6,729 nucleotides of DNA. It comes from Chitinophaga pinensis (GTDB lineage Bacteria; Bacteroidota; Bacteroidia; Chitinophagales; Chitinophagaceae). Positions 5,213 to 6,729 of this stretch are shown one piece after another (the stretch's first letter is position 1; every line of letters starts with the position of its first letter). The notes beneath the pieces are model-generated. The model worked only from the letters and a program-made list of their open reading frames with translations. It had not been told where the DNA came from and did not search any database. A program made the translations under genes and the position numbers. Location: assembly GCA_945872805.1 (NCBI GenBank), contig CAMCBE010000108.1, forward strand, positions 1 to 6,729. The letters run 5' to 3'.

Positions 5213-6202
5213 CTAGATCAAGCCCTTTCCCATTAAGTATTCAGCAATCTGCACTGCATTAGTTGCTGCCCCTTTTCTAAGGTTATCACTCACTACCCAC
5301 ATGTTCAACGTTTTGGGCTGTGTTTCATCCCGACGGATTCTTCCCACAAACACTTCATCCCTTTCATGCGCATCTTTTGGCATTGGGTATTGCTGTGTAG
5401 CAGGATCATCAACCAATACTACGCCCGGTGATGATGATAAAATAGCCCTAACCTCATCCACCGTAAATTCATTCTCAAATTCAATATTCAGACTTTCACT
5501 ATGTCCACCCATAACAGGTATTCTAACAGTAGTGGCAGTTACACGTATAGAATCATCACGCATGATTTTTTTGGTTTCATTAACCATCTTCATTTCCTCT
5601 TTAGTATACCCATTTTCTAAGAACACATCAATCTGAGGAATAACATTCAGGTCAATAGGATATTTATACGCCATTTCCCCTTCAATGCCTTTACGCTCGT
5701 TCATCAGCTGATTTACGGCTTTAATGCCCGTACCTGTAACACTTTGATACGTAGAAACAACGAGGCGTTTACAGCCATAACGCTTATGCAATGGATTAAG
5801 TGCCACAACCATTTGAATGGTGGAACAATTAGGATTGGCTATGATTTTGTCATCGGCAGTTAGCTCATCGGCATTAATCTCTGGCACCACTAATTTTTTA
5901 GTGGGGTCCATTCTCCACGCTGAGGAGTTATCAATAACGGTAATTCCCGCTTTGGCAAATTCTGGAGCCCACTGCTTTGAGGTATCGCCACCAGCTGAAA
6001 ATAAAGCAACTGCAGGTTTCATGGCAATCGCGTCAAGCATGCTAACCACCTTATATTGTTTCCCTTTAAAACTCACTTCTTTGCCAACCGACTTCTCAGA
6101 GGCAACCGGAATAAGCTCTGTCACTGGAAAATTTCTTTCTGCGAGAACTTGTAACATTTTGGTGCCTACCAAACCGGTTGCACCTACAACAGCAACTTTC
6201 AT
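5213..6202 (-). CDS. asd: Aspartate-semialdehyde dehydrogenase
   Basis: Asd reduces 4-aspartyl phosphate to aspartate 4-semialdehyde with NADPH. This is the branch point to diaminopimelate/lysine (hence peptidoglycan) and to methionine, threonine and isoleucine. The 329 residues match the family length. Visible are the nucleotide-binding GATGLVG (7-13), SAGG (69-72), DNSSAWR (91-97), the active-site NPNCST (123-128) with nucleophile C126, the substrate-binding STYQSVTGTG (150-159), RIPVMGGHSES (227-237) with H234 as the general base, and the C-terminal DNLRKGAATNAVQIAEYL (306-323). The start at 6202 gives the canonical MKVAVVGATG. The gene is monocistronic in this window, convergent with ligA. 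Its only visible promoter (6357-6388) lies upstream of a leader ORF and a rho-independent terminator, suggesting transcription attenuation. No SD; the start is preceded by an A-run. Confidence 0.98.
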   Translation of the reverse strand: MKVAVVGATGLVGTKMLQVLAERNFPVTELIPVASEKSVGKEVSFKGKQYKVVSMLDAIAMKPAVALFSAGGDTSKQWAPEFAKAGITVIDNSSAWRMDPTKKLVVPEINADELTADDKIIANPNCSTIQMVVALNPLHKRYGCKRLVVSTYQSVTGTGIKAVNQLMNERKGIEGEMAYKYPIDLNVIPQIDVFLENGYTKEEMKMVNETKKIMRDDSIRVTATTVRIPVMGGHSESLNIEFENEFTVDEVRAILSSSPGVVLVDDPATQQYPMPKDAHERDEVFVGRIRRDETQPKTLNMWVVSDNLRKGAATNAVQIAEYLMGKGLI

Positions 6203-6233
6203 ATTTCATTTTTTTTCCCTTGCGGGTTGTGTT

Positions 6234-6262
6234 AAAAAAAAGCCTCCCAAAACTGGAAGGCT
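6234..6262 (-). terminator. Rho-independent terminator in the asd leader (attenuator terminator, 3:4 helix)
   Basis: In minus-strand RNA, AGCCUUCC (6262-6255) pairs with GGGAGGCU (6248-6241) to give an 8-bp stem with one U-G wobble and a 6-nt loop. Seven further Us follow (6240-6234). It is clearly oriented toward asd and ends about 30 nt before its start codon. No gene end other than the 19-codon ORF at 6289-6348 lies upstream of it on this strand. Because no TAnnTTTG box lies between the terminator and asd, asd expression must come from read-through. Confidence 0.88.
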
Positions 6263-6288
6263 ATTACATATTTGATACACAAATTGAA

Positions 6289-6348
6289 TTAACCTTCCCT
6301 GCGGAAATGTTTTATACTCTTCTTCGTGTGTTTTATTTCGTTCTTCAT
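6289..6348 (-). CDS. 19-residue lysine-rich leader peptide upstream of asd
   Basis: ATG at 6348 opens a 19-codon ORF ending in TAA at 6289: MKNEIKHTKKSIKHFRREG. Five residues are lysine (positions 2, 6, 9, 10, 13), with one threonine and two isoleucines; lysine, threonine and isoleucine are all end products of the pathway asd serves. Its last three codons and stop (AGG GAA GGT TAA) contain the antiterminator strand. The predicted transcript starts only about 5 nt before the ATG, so translation would be nearly leaderless. The frame is open further upstream to 6417, but that part lies upstream of the predicted start point and has no ATG. Alternatives: an independent micropeptide, or a chance ORF in a small RNA. 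Confidence 0.6.
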   Translation of the reverse strand: MKNEIKHTKKSIKHFRREG

Positions 6349-6356
6349 TGAGTAAG

Positions 6357-6388
6357 CAAAGCTAATGCTGAAAGAATTTTCTGCCAAA
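6357..6388 (-). promoter_or_regulatory. asd leader promoter, Bacteroidota type
   Basis: On the minus strand a -33 TTTG (6388-6385) is separated by 20 nt from a perfect -7 box TAGCTTTG (6364-6357). Both elements and their spacing fit the Bacteroidota consensus TTTG-N~20-TAnnTTTG. The start point expected about 4 nt beyond the last G is an A at 6353, 5 nt before the leader ORF. It is the only good promoter found for asd and is back to back with the plus-strand promoter at 6407-6435. Confidence 0.72.
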
Positions 6389-6406
6389 AAAATGTTGAAA
6401 GACCTT

Positions 6407-6435
6407 TTTGAGCAATCCTAATCAAAATAGTTTTG
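6407..6435 (+). promoter_or_regulatory. Promoter of the lamin-tail protein gene, Bacteroidota type
   Basis: A -33 TTTG (6407-6410), a 17-nt spacer and a perfect -7 box TAGTTTTG (6428-6435) precede the gene. Only four bases (6436-6439) separate the box from the ATG, so the expected start point is at or beside the A of the start codon and the mRNA would be leaderless. The -33 box is 18 bp from that of the divergent asd promoter, making a compact divergent promoter pair. Confidence 0.62.
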
Positions 6436-6439
6436 ACGC

Positions 6440-6729
6440 ATGAAGAAACTCATCCTTCTCTTTAATGCCCTTCTCATATGCAATATCTTACTTGCTCAAG
6501 TTGACCGATATAGTGTGGTCATCAATGAGATTCTAGCAGATCCTTCTCCTGTAGTTGGGCTTCCCAACACTGAATTTGTTGAGCTCAAAAACATTTCATC
6601 TCATCCCATTAATTTACTCAAATGGAAGCTAGATAATGGATCAACCAAAGCGAGTATACCTGTTGATTATATATTAGCCCCCGATAGTTTAGTTGTACTC
6701 TGCTCCAAGACAAAAGCTATTTTTTTCAA
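6440..6729 (+). CDS. Secreted lamin-tail-domain protein, N-terminal 96 codons (cut by window edge)
   Basis: The frame is open from ATG at 6440 to the window edge. Residues 1-20 (MKKLILLFNALLICNILLAQ) form a Sec signal peptide with a basic start, a hydrophobic core and the A-Q cleavage site favoured in Bacteroidota; cleavage is expected after A19. Residues about 25-92 look like the start of a lamin-tail (LTD) domain: VVINEILADPSP (26-37), the NTEFVELKN core (43-51), PINLLKWKLDNG (56-67) and YILAPDSLVVLCS (77-89). LTD domains are immunoglobulin-like modules. In Bacteroidota they usually sit at the front of large exported proteins that end in gliding/type IX secretion sorting domains, or in nucleases. 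The rest is outside the window, so the final function is unknown. It is divergent from asd, with its own promoter and almost no 5' UTR. Confidence 0.85.
   Translation, partial: MKKLILLFNALLICNILLAQVDRYSVVINEILADPSPVVGLPNTEFVELKNISSHPINLLKWKLDNGSTKASIPVDYILAPDSLVVLCSKTKAIFF

Larger units (their letters stand above)
6234..6353 (-). ncRNA. Candidate ribosome-mediated attenuator of asd
   Basis: The leader RNA predicted to start near 6353 holds three mutually exclusive helices. Helix 1:2 pairs UUCC (6306-6303) with GGAA (6298-6295) across a 4-nt loop, extendable by one wobble. Helix 2:3, the antiterminator, pairs GGAAGGUUA (6298-6290) with UAGCCUUCC (6263-6255), 9 bp with one wobble. Helix 3:4 is the terminator. 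Region 2 spans the end and stop codon of the leader ORF. A ribosome finishing the ORF would cover region 2 and allow termination. One stalled at the lysine codons, the last at 6312-6310, would cover region 1, free region 2 and allow read-through into asd. The architecture is seen directly; the mechanism follows the known trp/his/thr attenuators; use for asd in this phylum is inference. Confidence 0.7.

Noticed and set aside
5301..6275. Plus-strand ORFs opposite asd (5301-5636 and 5817-6275)
   Set aside because: Antisense to conserved asd sequence; the second would also run through the attenuator terminator.
6203..6353. Lysine riboswitch before asd
   Set aside because: The L-box is a large five-helix RNA; this leader is about 120 nt, has no such junction, and is explained by a peptide attenuator.
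6349..6417. N-terminal extension of the leader ORF upstream of its ATG
   Set aside because: The frame is open, but there is no ATG (only a TTG at 6387) and this DNA forms the promoter itself.
6365..6421. Plus-strand 18-codon ORF MLKEFSAKKMLKDLFEQS
   Set aside because: It lies across the two divergent promoters, upstream of the predicted plus-strand start point, so it would not be on that transcript.
1..6729. tRNA or rRNA genes, CRISPR arrays, insertion sequences, prophage or defence genes
   Set aside because: None seen; every large stretch is covered by conserved core genes and the gaps are all under 300 bp.

Overview
The window comes from a Bacteroidota chromosome, probably a Cytophagales-like or Flavobacteriia-like free-living lineage; the exact family cannot be fixed from the sequence. 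The evidence is the gene order rplM-rpsI-rpsB-tsf, the long charged C-terminal tail on ribosomal protein S2, several promoters of the Bacteroidota type (-7 box TAnnTTTG), A-rich rather than Shine-Dalgarno translation starts, and a secreted lamin-tail-domain protein whose signal peptide ends in LLAQ. Nothing suggests a mobile element or recent transfer; this is core, vertically inherited DNA.

Layout. Positions 1-2127 on the minus strand form a ribosomal/translation operon read right to left: rplM (L13), rpsI (S9), rpsB (S2) and the first 55 codons of tsf (EF-Ts). It has a TAnnTTTG box at 2132-2139 and an approximately 80-nt rplM leader with three hairpins and a competing helix. Upstream lies the rho-independent terminator (2163-2192) of a Nudix/winged-helix regulator gene (2233-2958, minus). 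That regulator is divergent from ligA (3059-5143, plus), the NAD+-dependent DNA ligase. A perfect 16-bp palindrome beside the regulator's -7 box, in the 100-bp shared gap, is the obvious operator candidate. ligA converges on asd (5213-6202, minus; aspartate-semialdehyde dehydrogenase), and a 14-bp perfect inverted repeat lies between them.

The most interesting region is 6203-6439. A good Bacteroidota promoter on the minus strand fires into a 19-codon, lysine-rich ORF. This is followed by mutually exclusive RNA helices: a 1:2 hairpin, a 2:3 antiterminator and a 3:4 rho-independent terminator that ends 30 nt before the asd start codon. No other asd promoter is visible after the terminator. Together this is a complete trp-type ribosome-mediated attenuator for asd, read from sequence alone. 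Back to back with this promoter, a plus-strand promoter ends 4 nt before the start codon of the lamin-tail protein gene (6440 to the window edge), implying an essentially leaderless mRNA.

Functionally the window combines ribosome synthesis, DNA replication/repair and aspartate-family amino acid synthesis. Its notable content is regulatory: two structured mRNA leaders (rplM, asd), a probable autoregulatory operator next to an NAD-using enzyme, and two unusually short 5' UTRs.
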